A DNA stretch of 64,000 nucleotides from Pseudoalteromonas sp. A601. Lineage in GTDB: Bacteria; Pseudomonadota; Gammaproteobacteria; Enterobacterales; Alteromonadaceae. The notes beneath the pieces were generated by a model. The model did not search any database. It was not told the DNA's origin and worked only from the letters and a program-made list of their open reading frames with translations. The position numbers and the translations under genes are program-made. The stretch lies in the NCBI RefSeq assembly GCF_002165575.1, contig NZ_MXQF01000005.1:124001-188000 (forward strand), read 5' to 3'. Positions within the stretch are counted from its first letter, which is position 1. Each line of letters starts with the position of its first letter. This document shows positions 52,591 to 61,994 of the stretch, in pieces.

Positions 52591-53237
52591 TGGCCCCTTC
52601 TCGTCTAGTAGTCTTAATTTCAGGTAGTGGCTCTAATTTACAAGCCATTATTGATGCCTGTAATAATGGCGAGATAAACGCAAACATAGCGGCTGTCATT
52701 AGTAATAAAGCAGGCGCTTATGGCCTTGAGCGAGCAAAACAAGCTGGCATTGCAACCGCGGTGCTCAGCCATAAGGATTTTGACTCGCGCGAAGCCTATG
52801 ATGCAAAATTAATGGACGTTATTGACTCTTTTACACCAAATCTAGTTGTATTAGCTGGTTTTATGCGTATTCTTACTCCTAGCTTAGTGCAAAAATTTAA
52901 AGGAAAAATGTTGAACATTCATCCTTCTTTGTTGCCTAAGTATCAGGGTCTGAATACCCACCAAAGAGCAATAGATGCAAAAGACGACGTTCATGGCGTG
53001 AGTGTGCACTTTGTCACTGAAGAATTAGACGGCGGTCCCGTTATTCTTCAAGCCAAAGTTCCGGTGTTAGCTGATGATACTGCTGACACATTAGCAAAAC
53101 GTGTGCATGCGCAAGAACATATAATCTATCCTTTGGTGGTCAAATGGTTCAGTGAACAACGACTTACGATGGAAGCAGATTATGCAGTTCTTGATGAAAA
53201 CAAACTCCCAGTACACGGCGCAGACTACCCACAATAA
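52590..53237 (+). CDS. purN: Phosphoribosylglycinamide formyltransferase (PurN)
   Basis: PurN uses 10-formyl-THF to make formylglycinamide ribonucleotide. The 215 residues hold LISGSGSNLQAIIDAC, VLAGFMRILTPSLV with the folate site, NIHPSLLPKYQGLNTHQRAI and the catalytic VHFVTEELDGGP. It overlaps purM by one base (TAATG) and is overlapped by the DUF3108 gene. Confidence 0.96.
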   Translation: MAPSRLVVLISGSGSNLQAIIDACNNGEINANIAAVISNKAGAYGLERAKQAGIATAVLSHKDFDSREAYDAKLMDVIDSFTPNLVVLAGFMRILTPSLVQKFKGKMLNIHPSLLPKYQGLNTHQRAIDAKDDVHGVSVHFVTEELDGGPVILQAKVPVLADDTADTLAKRVHAQEHIIYPLVVKWFSEQRLTMEADYAVLDENKLPVHGADYPQ

Positions 53238-53985
53238 AAAATTAAGTGCCCTAATTTTGTGTGCGGGCACTTTACTTCCTACCAGTTTATTCGCGGGCGA
53301 ACTTACTCAATTCGAAGCCAACTATGACATTTTGCGCAAAGGTGAAAATCATGGTCAGGGTATACGAACTTTAAAAAAACTCGCTAATAACAATTACCAA
53401 GTAAGTTACCAAAGTGATATTGAGTGGATGATATTTTCCGACTCTCGTAAAGAGACCTCCAATTTCACTTTTAGCAACAACAAAGTATCGCCAGTGGATT
53501 ACAGCATGATCCGTAAAGGCACCGGTCCTGATAAAGAATATACTTTATCGTTTAACAACACAGACAAGCTCGTCAATAGCAGTGAAAGTAAATACCCTAT
53601 AAAATGTGAATGGAGTGAACATTTCCAAGACTCAATTTCATACCAAGTACAAGTTCGAGAAGATCTTAAAAAGGGTAAAACCAATTTATCGTACCCGCTC
53701 GTTGATAAAAAAGGTAATTGCCGTGACTACAACTTCGAAGTAGTTGGCACTGAAATGATTTCACTGCCTATAGGCAATATTGAAGCGATAAAAGTAAAAC
53801 GCCTGTACGACAATGACAAACGCCAAGCATTAGCCTGGTTTGCGCCAGAAATGGACTATATGTTAGTTAGAATGTGGAAAGGCGAAAAAGGTGTAGAACA
53901 ATTTGAAGTACAAATGAAATCTTTCACCGTGACCAGCCCTGTGGCAATACCAAAAGACATAAATAACGAAATAGCACCAGAGTAA
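53194..53985 (+). CDS. DUF3108 family secreted protein
   Basis: The ATG at 53194 gives 263 residues: a signal peptide (about 1-34, TLLPTSLFAG) and a beta-rich DUF3108 domain beginning LTQFEANYDILRKGENHGQG, with YQVSYQSDIEWMIF and FEVVGTEMISLPIGNIEAIKV. The start lies inside the last 44 bp of purN in another frame. This purMN-DUF3108 linkage is common in Alteromonadales and Vibrio. Periplasmic; function unknown. Confidence 0.78.
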   Translation: MKTNSQYTAQTTHNKKLSALILCAGTLLPTSLFAGELTQFEANYDILRKGENHGQGIRTLKKLANNNYQVSYQSDIEWMIFSDSRKETSNFTFSNNKVSPVDYSMIRKGTGPDKEYTLSFNNTDKLVNSSESKYPIKCEWSEHFQDSISYQVQVREDLKKGKTNLSYPLVDKKGNCRDYNFEVVGTEMISLPIGNIEAIKVKRLYDNDKRQALAWFAPEMDYMLVRMWKGEKGVEQFEVQMKSFTVTSPVAIPKDINNEIAPE

Positions 53986-54005
53986 ATTGGGGTTGGTATA
54001 TCGAG

Positions 54006-54887
54006 CTAATGTTCAACATCCACTGATAATTTAGTAAGGTGGTTTTCTATGGCTTCTATGCAAATTTTAATACTTAATGGAAGGTGCCTCTCATAGGTAT
54101 GTAATGCATATACTTTGTTTATTGGCAGTTTCAACTTTGGAAAAACTTCGCACAAAGCAGGTTTTATCATATTGAACTGAAAATCAGGGATCAAGCCAAT
54201 ACCAGCACCTTCTTTTATCAAGGCTAAACAAGAATAAAATGAATTAGCTCGACAATGAGCTGTCGCTTCATAAAGTACTCGATTTCCATCAATATCACTA
54301 AACTGGTGACGAATCTGTTTACCCTGCCATTTATTCGCTATATACACAGCGTTATCAATTCCATTTTTTAATAGCAAAGCGCGACTTCCACAAAGAATAT
54401 CTCTGAATTCTCCAACTCTGCGTTGTTTAATATTACTATTTTTAGAAGGACCTACTCTAATTGCTAAATCTATATTATCTGACATCAAGTCTAATTGGCT
54501 ATCACCACTAATTAACTCAGGCTCAAGTAGTGGATATTGTTTTAGTAATTTCCCTATTGCTGGTGCAATCACTACATCCATGAGTGCATTGGGCGCTGTA
54601 ATTTTTATAACCCCCTTTGGGACTTCTGTTGATTCTTGCGCTTGCTGCCAAGCGAATTCTGTAATTTTATTTATTTCCTTGCAGGATTCATAAAAATCGT
54701 TTCCTGCAGTAGTCAGAGCATGCTTTCTAGTGCTTCGTTTAATTAATAAAACACCTAGCTCCTTTTCTAGTACCTTAAGATGTTGGCTCACAACCGATTT
54801 TGACAATTGAAGTGACTCTGCCGCCGCCGTAATTGAGCCAGCTTCGACAATATGAGCAAACACTGACATATAACGCAATTTTTTCAT
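54006..54887 (-). CDS. LysR-type transcriptional regulator
   Basis: The 293-residue protein has an N-terminal winged helix (KLRYMSVFAHIVEAGSITAA is its start; SKSVVSQHLKVLEKELGVLL the recognition helix) and a LysR substrate domain from about 90. The ATG at 54887 (MKKLRY) is used. It is divergent from the SnoaL-like gene at 54992 with 104 bp between starts, so it probably controls that cluster. Effector unknown. Confidence 0.85.
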   Translation of the reverse strand: MKKLRYMSVFAHIVEAGSITAAAESLQLSKSVVSQHLKVLEKELGVLLIKRSTRKHALTTAGNDFYESCKEINKITEFAWQQAQESTEVPKGVIKITAPNALMDVVIAPAIGKLLKQYPLLEPELISGDSQLDLMSDNIDLAIRVGPSKNSNIKQRRVGEFRDILCGSRALLLKNGIDNAVYIANKWQGKQIRHQFSDIDGNRVLYEATAHCRANSFYSCLALIKEGAGIGLIPDFQFNMIKPALCEVFPKLKLPINKVYALHTYERHLPLSIKICIEAIENHLTKLSVDVEH

Positions 54888-54991
54888 TTTTGATTGTCCT
54901 ACAAAACAGAACATTAAATTCTATTATCTTTGTTTTTACACTCAATGAAAAGCTATATTATTCACCTATTCCGATAACTGATGAGAAAATC

Positions 54992-55366
54992 ATGACTGAT
55001 AAAAATATTTTAGACCTATGTAAAGAAGGGATTAGTGCTTGGAAAACAGCATTTAATAATCAAGATGCTGCTGGGTGTGCTGCTCAGTACACCGAAGACT
55101 GTATCATGGAAGCAAAACCACTAGGCGTGTTCAAAGGCCGAGAAGAGATTTTAGGGTGTTGGCAAAACATCATAGATCAAGGATTTACTAATGTTGAGTA
55201 TTCGAATGTTAAGTGGGAAGCCGCTGAAGGTGAAGGGTTTATTCTTACTTCAAACTGGGAAATGAATAAAGCCTTTGGTGTAGTACATCATGAGCATTGG
55301 ATAGTTGAAGCAGACGGTAAAGCTCGTTTAAAAAGCGATTCATTTGAAATCTTAGGTGAAAAATAA
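54992..55366 (+). CDS. SnoaL/NTF2-like protein
   Basis: The 124-residue protein has an NTF2-like fold of the SnoaL type: helix LCKEGISAWKTAFNNQDAAGCAAQYTEDCI, FKGREEILGCWQNIIDQGF, then a sheet with WEAAEGEGFILTSNWEM. The start ATG at 54992 is chosen, as the open frame upstream overlaps the regulator. It is 12 bp before the VOC gene and probably in an operon with it. Confidence 0.78.
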   Translation: MTDKNILDLCKEGISAWKTAFNNQDAAGCAAQYTEDCIMEAKPLGVFKGREEILGCWQNIIDQGFTNVEYSNVKWEAAEGEGFILTSNWEMNKAFGVVHHEHWIVEADGKARLKSDSFEILGEK

Positions 55367-55378
55367 ATTGAGGGTCTA

Positions 55379-56245
55379 ATGATGAGCATAACTAACCATC
55401 GTTTACAAATTTCAGAGCCGAAAGCTTCACTTGATTTTTATTTAAACAAGCTAGGTATGCTCCTCATTTCACAGTATGAGATAGATAATAAACATCACTA
55501 TTTTTTATCTTTTTCAGATAATCAAGATGCTTGTTTAGAGCTTGTTTTTGCTCATGACACTGTGTTTTCTGTTCAATCACAGCCAAGCTTAACAGAGGGA
55601 TATTGGAAATACTCAATTGCAGTACCGAACCTAAGGTTAGCTAGAGAACATCTTATATCCCAAGGGATAAATATTGGCTCTCCATTTGAAGTAAAAAATA
55701 TTGCTTATCTTTGTCACTTTACTGATCCTGATGGATATTGTATTGAATTAATTCAGCATTACTTCACAAACAATAGCCGTAAAAGACTATCAAGCAGTAG
55801 CTCGTTCCAAGAGTGCTTGCCCACACTTAACCTCTCAACACTTAGAGTTAAACAAATAGACGAAAGCTTAGCGTTTTATACAAAACTCGGTATGAGGCTT
55901 GTTTCACGCCAAAAAGTAGAAAGCAGAAATATGCATCTGTACTTTTTATCTTTTAACATGGAATCACCACCGTCTTCGGACATTGACTCATTGAGGGTTA
56001 GGGAATGGCTTTGGCAACGACCATATACTTTATTAGAGCTTCAGCATACCGATGGTATAGAATCAGAAATTGGCTTTAAGTATAGAACATCAACAAGTTC
56101 TGGATTCTTAGGCTTAGATATGAATATTTTGAAAAATTTACCAAGCAATGTTGTAGGAAAAGAAACGGAATTTTTAGTTAGCTCAGGAAAGGTTACTGGA
56201 GTTGCTCTCAATGACCCTGATGGCTATCAACTTAGATGTTTTTAA
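55379..56245 (+). CDS. VOC-superfamily protein with two glyoxalase-like domains
   Basis: The 288-residue protein contains two VOC modules, about 5-130 (SKPKASLDFYLNKLGM-like, HFTDPDGYCIELIQ) and about 150-288 (QIDESLAFYTKLGMRLVSR, GVALNDPDGYQLRCF). Metal ligands appear only partly conserved: the first module keeps Glu in IELIQ; the second has Arg-Cys there. It may be a glyoxalase-type or ring-cleaving dioxygenase-like protein. Substrate unknown. Cotranscribed with the SnoaL-like gene and likely under the LysR regulator. Confidence 0.7.
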   Translation: MMSITNHRLQISEPKASLDFYLNKLGMLLISQYEIDNKHHYFLSFSDNQDACLELVFAHDTVFSVQSQPSLTEGYWKYSIAVPNLRLAREHLISQGINIGSPFEVKNIAYLCHFTDPDGYCIELIQHYFTNNSRKRLSSSSSFQECLPTLNLSTLRVKQIDESLAFYTKLGMRLVSRQKVESRNMHLYFLSFNMESPPSSDIDSLRVREWLWQRPYTLLELQHTDGIESEIGFKYRTSTSSGFLGLDMNILKNLPSNVVGKETEFLVSSGKVTGVALNDPDGYQLRCF

Positions 56246-56246
56246 G

Positions 56247-56393
56247 TGCCTCGTCGCCATCAAGCTAAAGTACAGGGTATACTCGTTCGAGTGTTTGATT
56301 ATAACTTGGCGGTAAATAAGCACTAAAGCTAAGTTGATCATCTAAAATAGCAGGTTCAAGCTGATGAGCTTTTGCTAACATAATGTTTTCTGA
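56247..56393 (-). pseudogene. 5' fragment of an alpha/beta-hydrolase esterase gene
   Basis: A minus-strand frame reads SENIMLAKAHQLEPAIL..., LSFSAYLPPSYNQTLERVYPVL, then TAG, then LDGDEALK, and is cut off at the VOC gene. The pattern YLPPSY...YPVLYLLDGDE is the N-terminal part of the esterase D/putative-esterase family. The in-frame stop and the loss of the remaining three quarters show a broken gene. The sequence 56394-56469 shows nothing else. Confidence 0.6.
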
Positions 56394-56469
56394 CACCTAC
56401 GAAACTGAAATAAAAACAGCTAACTAAACACGGCTAAAACAGTTAACTTTTTACCGCCTCTTCTACCGT

Positions 56470-57453
56470 TTACGTATTTACAACTTGCTTCAGACTCCCT
56501 TTTATAACAACTGTTGCTGATATTTTATCTTGAATGGCTTGACGGTTTGGGTCCCAATAGACTTGTAAGAACCCTAGTAAACCAGTTGCAAAGCCAGCGC
56601 CATAACCACCGTAACGGCCAAAGCAATCAAGTAAACCTAACGGCTCCCCATTCAAAGCCACAACACGAATATTACAGACCTTTTTACCCGGCGTTTGCCC
56701 TTTCCATAAAAGAGAAAATAAAGTGAAATAAATCGCAGCCCAGCCAAAGCCTAGACCTAAATCTTCAATAATACCTATACCCCACTTTAAAATACTATGA
56801 GATGTTGGTGAATTTGGCTGGGGCTCTATAGATTCAATTTCCTCTAATCGTTGTTCATCATATGATTGTTGTTCTGCTGTCATCAGCTGCAACAGGCTTC
56901 TTACCACATAAACGTTAGCATCTTCATTGAGTTCGGCTAGCTTTGGTATCTGAGATACTAAGTTGGTTAACTCATTTTTCTGGCATACTTGACCGCACTT
57001 TTCATTATCCGATGTTAGTTGTAAGTATGTGTTTACTGCCTGCACTTCTTCTGAGCTTAATACAATATCTTGTTGAGTGGTCGCACTTTCAGCCACAGTG
57101 TCACCATCAAAGTAATCAATTGCTACTGACAATAAATAAAGCGAGCTGAAAAATAACAAACTAGCAGCCGTTAATTTTAATACTCGCCGCCATAGCGAGT
57201 TCATTTTAGGTAAGTGTTTTTGCGCTGTCCCTTTATAAAAAGCCACTGCAGCCACAAATGCAATTAAAGCAGCGCTGAGCTTTGCCGCAAGAAAGATTAA
57301 CATAACATCGATAATCATCGCTGCCGCTCGTCTTGTTGGCGATGCCAGCGATAATCCTAATAATGCTTCATCTATTTTAAATGCATAAGGTGTAATGACT
57401 TCCTTGGTTTCAGAGCGTGTTAAATTTAACTCTTCTATCTGTTCAGCCTTCAT
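56470..57453 (-). CDS. RDD family membrane protein
   Basis: The 327-residue protein has a soluble N-terminus, two membrane helices (about 42-71), a third at about 94-112, a soluble acidic insert (about 115-220) and a C-terminal RDD domain with SPTRRAAAMIIDVML and GQTPGKKVCNIRVVALNGEP, then FATGLLGFLQVYWDPNRQAIQDKI. The R-D-D pattern and the PGK motif are intact. Function unknown; possible transport or membrane stress role. Confidence 0.85.
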   Translation of the reverse strand: MKAEQIEELNLTRSETKEVITPYAFKIDEALLGLSLASPTRRAAAMIIDVMLIFLAAKLSAALIAFVAAVAFYKGTAQKHLPKMNSLWRRVLKLTAASLLFFSSLYLLSVAIDYFDGDTVAESATTQQDIVLSSEEVQAVNTYLQLTSDNEKCGQVCQKNELTNLVSQIPKLAELNEDANVYVVRSLLQLMTAEQQSYDEQRLEEIESIEPQPNSPTSHSILKWGIGIIEDLGLGFGWAAIYFTLFSLLWKGQTPGKKVCNIRVVALNGEPLGLLDCFGRYGGYGAGFATGLLGFLQVYWDPNRQAIQDKISATVVIKGSLKQVVNT

Positions 57454-57484
57454 AACGTTCTTATCCTTGAGTAATTATTAGCAG

Positions 57485-58201
57485 CTAAACCATTAGCGCA
57501 AGTTTATCAATAAACGGTTTATTCTGTTCATCAATAATTTGAATTATTTCTTTATGTAAACGCTTTTTATGCTCTGCAAAAATAGCTCGTTTTTTGTCAA
57601 ATGCAGCAGCAAATTCCATCGCATCTGTAAGTAAAGTGTCGTTATCTTTTGAAGCCTTTTCAATTACGTGATCGACAGCCAGCTCTGCACCTGGGACGCG
57701 TCGGCCGGTTAATTTCATTTCATTAAAACGGTAATAAGGTATCGCTTTTTTTACAAAGGCTATCATTCCCGGTAAAAATGGAATTGATAAATCAACTTCT
57801 GGGAAGCAAAAGAACCCACGATCTGCTCGCATAAACCTAAAATCACAGGCGCATGATAAAATCGCCCCATTACCAAAAGCATGACCATTAATCGCCGCAA
57901 TCACTGGCATCGGGAACAGTAATAAAGTTTTAAAAACCTCGTCCATATCGTACATAAAGCCACGTATTTCATCCGCTTTATTCGCTTTCATGGCAGGCAT
58001 GAGCCAATCTGTATCGATACCTAAACTCCAGCTCTTTTCATCATTTGACGTAATAACTAGGGCTTTATGATTTTCGTTTTCAAGCACTTCACTTAATAGC
58101 GTCTTCAAAGTAGCGGCAAAAGTGGGGTTTTGGCGATTTTCGCCGTTGGTAAATGTAATCACTGCCACGCTCTCGTGCGTAGATAATGTCATAATACTCA
58201 T
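57485..58201 (-). CDS. Enoyl-CoA hydratase/isomerase family protein
   Basis: The 238-residue crotonase-fold protein has VIAAINGHAFGNGAILSCACDFRFM (oxyanion-hole GHAFGNGA) and a ffCFPEVDLSIPFLPGMIAF block. The usual catalytic Glu pair of hydratases is not clear: the second position falls in FPEVDLSIP, as in isomerases. It may act on delta3/delta2-enoyl-CoA. I use the second ATG (58201), seven bases after AAGG, over 58207. Confidence 0.85.
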   Translation of the reverse strand: MSIMTLSTHESVAVITFTNGENRQNPTFAATLKTLLSEVLENENHKALVITSNDEKSWSLGIDTDWLMPAMKANKADEIRGFMYDMDEVFKTLLLFPMPVIAAINGHAFGNGAILSCACDFRFMRADRGFFCFPEVDLSIPFLPGMIAFVKKAIPYYRFNEMKLTGRRVPGAELAVDHVIEKASKDNDTLLTDAMEFAAAFDKKRAIFAEHKKRLHKEIIQIIDEQNKPFIDKLALMV

Positions 58202-58383
58202 AGTCATACCTTTTAATTTTTATTGTGTGATTAGATTGCCCCTTTAATATTACAGGCGCTTATTATTAATAATGCCATGGTTAATGTTTAAGTTGCTAGG
58301 GTTAAAGCTGTCGAATTGATTGTCTAAAGCATAAATATTGATCACAATGCTCACTCTATAGTTTAACGCAGTGGTAATTACAT

Positions 58384-59028
58384 ATGAATAAAACGGCAAT
58401 TGTTATTGGTGCCACAGGCTTAATAGGTGGCCATTTAGTTGAGCAGTTAATTGGCGCAGCCCATATCACTCAAGTAATTACGCTTACTCGCCGCCTTGTT
58501 AGTTATAACAGTGATAAAGTCATTAATTATGTGGTGGACTTTGCACAATTAGAGCAACACTCAAATTTATTTAAAGCTGATATTTTATTTTCATGCTTAG
58601 GCACGACTAAAAAAGCCGCAGGCTCAATTGACGCGCAACGAAAAGTAGACTTTAACTACCAACTCCATGCTGCTCAACTTGCTGCAAAGAGTGGTGTTGA
58701 ACACTATTTAGTGGTGTCGTCCAGCGGTGCGAATGCTAACAGTCGCAGTGCGTATTTAAAAATGAAAGGTGAGCTTGAGCAAGCGGTAACCCAGCTTAAC
58801 TTTAAACAGATTAGCATTATTCAACCATCGTTATTACTTGGCGAGAGAGGTGATGACTTTAGGCTTGGCGAAAAACTGGGAAGTATATTGTTACCTGTTT
58901 TATGTAGGCTTCCAGGCCTTAAAAAATTTAGACCAATAAGCGGTAAACAAGTCGCTATAAAAATGTGCAACATAAGTGCCCAACCAGCTCAGGGGCTAAA
59001 ATATTATAAACTGAATGAGTTATTTTAA
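58384..59028 (+). CDS. NAD(P)-binding Rossmann-fold protein (atypical SDR)
   Basis: The 214-residue protein has the cofactor loop VIGATGLIGGHLVEQL at about 7-22, an SCLGTTKKAAGS segment at about 72-83 and YLVVSSSGANANSRSAYLKMKGELE with the Tyr-x3-Lys of SDRs (about 118-130). It resembles the HTATIP2/oxidoreductase subgroup found in bacteria. The substrate is unknown. It stands alone. Confidence 0.78.
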   Translation: MNKTAIVIGATGLIGGHLVEQLIGAAHITQVITLTRRLVSYNSDKVINYVVDFAQLEQHSNLFKADILFSCLGTTKKAAGSIDAQRKVDFNYQLHAAQLAAKSGVEHYLVVSSSGANANSRSAYLKMKGELEQAVTQLNFKQISIIQPSLLLGERGDDFRLGEKLGSILLPVLCRLPGLKKFRPISGKQVAIKMCNISAQPAQGLKYYKLNELF

Positions 59029-59220
59029 AACCGTTTGACCAAACCAATGTCAACTGACCATTATGATCACACTGCAAACTTGTGCTCTAAATCTATTGCT
59101 TAGGCCTTTATGTAATGGGTTGTAATGTTTAATCGACATTTTATCAACTATAACGTTTGTTGAGTAAGGAATGCCTCCTTATTTGTACTTTGCTTCACAA
59201 ACCTTAAATGGAGATTTATT

Positions 59221-59805
59221 ATGTCAAATACACTTACCATACTACCAAACCCAAAAACTCTCGCTGTAGCGAGCACATCCCCTTCTAACACAGCATCACT
59301 TGCTGCGGGTGATGCAGAAACATGGCAAATTTCAGAAAAAAAAGGGACTATTTCAGGTGTTGGCGTTACTGTATCAGGCGCGGGAGCCTGGGCTAAAATG
59401 TCTGGCTCTTTCGATTTTTCGATTGTAAATCTAGAAAGCTCTAGCACATATCAAAAAATGGTTTCTGAATATAGTATATCAGGTGGTGTTAGTGGCTTTT
59501 GGGGATGGCTTGGATTCGGTGCAAATGCAGAAACGCACAAACAAGACATCAAAGAAACAATGCAAGAACTTAGTCAGCAGCAAAAAGTAAATGGCTCTGT
59601 GGATGTTGATCTTATGGTCACGGGTTTGATCCCAGGCTTTGAAGTAAGTGCCACGGCGTATATTCTGGTACTTCAAATCCAAAGCTCATCTGGTGCCACC
59701 TATAATATTGCTTCATCAACAAGCCCATCTACGGATGTTGGGGCACAAGATCAAAACCAGCAAAACCTACCTACATCTGATAATAATTCAACTATTAGCC
59801 TATAA
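59221..59805 (+). CDS. Unknown 194-residue protein, no signal peptide
   Basis: I do not recognise a family. The N-terminus is Thr/Ser/Ala-rich (about 1-40). Residues 45-165 alternate short hydrophobic strands with Gly, for example SGGVSGFWGWLGFGANAETH and SVDVDLMVTGLIPGFEVSA, followed by TAYILVLQI, suggesting a beta structure. The C-terminus is Gln/Asn/Ser-rich. GGAGA seven bases before the ATG supports the start. No partner gene overlaps, but the small secreted gene at 59888 follows. Confidence 0.55.
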   Translation: MSNTLTILPNPKTLAVASTSPSNTASLAAGDAETWQISEKKGTISGVGVTVSGAGAWAKMSGSFDFSIVNLESSSTYQKMVSEYSISGGVSGFWGWLGFGANAETHKQDIKETMQELSQQQKVNGSVDVDLMVTGLIPGFEVSATAYILVLQIQSSSGATYNIASSTSPSTDVGAQDQNQQNLPTSDNNSTISL

Positions 59806-59815
59806 AAATCAATTT

Positions 59816-59852
59816 AAGATCACCACTACAACTTTGCATTGGTGATCTTTTA
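59816..59852 (+). terminator. Intrinsic terminator after the 194-residue gene
   Basis: AAGATCACC pairs with GGTGATCTT, followed by TTT, 10 bp past the stop. It separates the gene from the secreted protein gene at 59888. Confidence 0.75.
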
Positions 59853-59887
59853 ATTATAACTATCCAATTATAGTTAAAGGAAATACC

Positions 59888-60259
59888 ATGAGGCCTATTA
59901 CCATCGCACTTCTTTTATTGCTTACTTCTGCTGTTAGAGCTGACTCATCTGTAATATCTGCAATAAATGATAATTTAAGCTCAACAGTATGGACGGATAA
60001 TTTTAAAATAAGTGTAGCTTTCACTGACACCAGCTATGAAATACAAGAGACGAGTGTTACCCCCTCCCCTTTTGTGATCAATAGAAAAAACGATCTCATA
60101 TTCTCTACTTTTACTCGTTTGAAAAAACAAAAAGAAGTTGTCATAAAAGATATTACTGGCGACGGTTTACCAGACATACGTATAACTAATATGCTAGATA
60201 AAAATGGGGAAGTTTTATCTTCATCTACTGAAAAAATTGTAATTACCTATGAAAAATAA
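59888..60259 (+). CDS. Small secreted protein, unknown
   Basis: The 123-residue protein has a signal peptide (about 1-18, TSAVRA|D) and a short beta-rich domain with an EF-hand-like DITGDGLPDIR segment at about 92-102. The latter resembles the calcium-binding Asp-rich loops of dockerin/thrombospondin-type repeats. No family recognised; AAAGGAAAT precedes the ATG. Confidence 0.55.
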   Translation: MRPITIALLLLLTSAVRADSSVISAINDNLSSTVWTDNFKISVAFTDTSYEIQETSVTPSPFVINRKNDLIFSTFTRLKKQKEVVIKDITGDGLPDIRITNMLDKNGEVLSSSTEKIVITYEK

Positions 60260-60288
60260 TTTAACTCAGTTTCATAGGTAATCGTTCA

Positions 60289-60315
60289 GAAAAAGTCTCA
60301 TTAGTTAATGAGACT
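60289..60315 (-). terminator. Intrinsic terminator of the abgT-type gene
   Basis: On the minus strand AGTCTCATTA and TAATGAGACT form a 10-bp stem closed by two central bases, followed by TTTTT. It lies 18 bp past the stop at 60333. Confidence 0.75.
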
Positions 60316-60332
60316 AATTACATAACCTTGTG

Positions 60333-61892
60333 CTACGGCGTCACTGCCGGGTAAACATAGCTGGCATCTAAACCCAGTGGAATACCAAGTGCCCAGTAGC
60401 CGAGTAAAAACAAACTCCAACCAATCATAAAGGCAATTGAGTACGGTAGCATCATCGCAATTAAGGTACCGATACCCGTGCCTTTAACATACTTTTGACA
60501 GTACACCACTACGAGTGGAAAGTAAGGCATTAACGGGGTAATAATGTTTGAGCTTGAATCCCCTACACGATACGCAGCTTGGGTTAAATCAGGCGAAATA
60601 CCTAACTGCATCAACATAGGCACAAATACAGGCCCAAGTAATGCCCACTTAGCAGAACTTGAACCAACAAATAAGTTAACAAAGCCTGTTAAGAAGATTA
60701 TTCCTACGACAGTTACAGCACTAGGTAGTTCCATCGCCTTTAACAGCTGCGCACCTTCAATAGCTAATAGTGCCCCTAAATTTGATTTACTAAATGCAGC
60801 AATAAACAGCGAGCAGAAGAATGCCATAACAATATAATACGACATACCATTCATCGCTTTGCTCATTGCATCAATCATGTCTTTAGAGCTTTTAAAAGTA
60901 CCAACCGTGAAGCCATATACTGCACCGGGTATCCAAAACAATAAGAAAATTAGCGGCACAATTGACTGCATTAAAGGCGATCTAAAGTTTGTAAGTGAAC
61001 CATCAGCGCTACGCATTGCTGAATCGGCTGGTGCAGATACAAACGCTAATAACGTAAGACCTGCAATCATCACGCTACTTGCGATAAAAAACGCACGCTT
61101 TTCGTCACTACGAGCATCCTCAAACGCCGGTAAATCTTCGGTCTCACCATCAACGGCAGTATTTTTTAGTCGAGGTTCAATAATTTTATCAGTGATATAC
61201 CAACCTAATAAAACGATAAATAAGCTCGATGCAGACGTAAATGCCCAGTTATTTAATGGGTTAATCGACATCGTCGGGTTAATTATTTGCGCCGCACTTT
61301 GGGTAAAGCTTTGCAATAACGGGTCGATGCCAGATGGAATAAAGTTAGCACCAAAGCCGCCACTTACACCAGCAAATGCCGCAGCAATACCCGCAAGCGG
61401 ATGACGCCCTGCCGCATAAAAAATCACACCAGCGAGCGGTATAACTAACACGTACCCAGCATCGGTTGCTGTATGGCTAACAATAGCAACCAAGATAATA
61501 GATGGTGTAAGCAGCTGTTTAGGCGTTACTTTTAACATGAGCTTTAAGCCCGTGTTAATAAAACCAGAATGCTCAGCAACCCCTACACCTAACATAGCAA
61601 CTAAAACCACGCCCAATGGTGCAAAACCAGTGAATGTTTTTACCATAGACGATAAGAAGGTGGCGAGTGAATCACTGGCCAACATGTTATTGATTATAAT
61701 AGCTTCGCCAGTACGCGGGTCGATGGCGTCAAAGTTAACGCCTGAAAACCACCACGACAAAACCCAAATTAGTAGCATGGCAAATAGAAAGATAATTGCT
61801 GGGTCTGGAAGTTTATTCCCGACCCTTTCTACAAAGTTTAAAAATCGTGCAACTAGCCCGGTCGGCATCGTCGCATCATTATTATTATTCAT
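60333..61892 (-). CDS. AbgT family p-aminobenzoyl-glutamate transporter
   Basis: The 519-residue inner-membrane protein has about twelve helices. Family blocks: FLNFVERVGNKLPDPAIIFL at the start, HTATDAGYVLVIPLAG, VSGGFGANFIPSGIDPLL (re-entrant loop 1), LFVGSSSAKWALLGPVFVPML and GDSSSNIITPLMPYFPLV (re-entrant loop 2). AbgT/MtrF proteins take up p-aminobenzoyl-glutamate or export sulfonamides. No abgAB hydrolase gene is nearby. Confidence 0.92.
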   Translation of the reverse strand: MNNNNDATMPTGLVARFLNFVERVGNKLPDPAIIFLFAMLLIWVLSWWFSGVNFDAIDPRTGEAIIINNMLASDSLATFLSSMVKTFTGFAPLGVVLVAMLGVGVAEHSGFINTGLKLMLKVTPKQLLTPSIILVAIVSHTATDAGYVLVIPLAGVIFYAAGRHPLAGIAAAFAGVSGGFGANFIPSGIDPLLQSFTQSAAQIINPTMSINPLNNWAFTSASSLFIVLLGWYITDKIIEPRLKNTAVDGETEDLPAFEDARSDEKRAFFIASSVMIAGLTLLAFVSAPADSAMRSADGSLTNFRSPLMQSIVPLIFLLFWIPGAVYGFTVGTFKSSKDMIDAMSKAMNGMSYYIVMAFFCSLFIAAFSKSNLGALLAIEGAQLLKAMELPSAVTVVGIIFLTGFVNLFVGSSSAKWALLGPVFVPMLMQLGISPDLTQAAYRVGDSSSNIITPLMPYFPLVVVYCQKYVKGTGIGTLIAMMLPYSIAFMIGWSLFLLGYWALGIPLGLDASYVYPAVTP

Positions 61893-61994
61893 TTCGCTTG
61901 TTCCTTAGGATTTTAACCAGCATACATTACCGTAAATGCTGCGTTAGGTAAATTTTAAGTAACCAGAAAATACAGCTTTTAGGAACTAAAGTCA

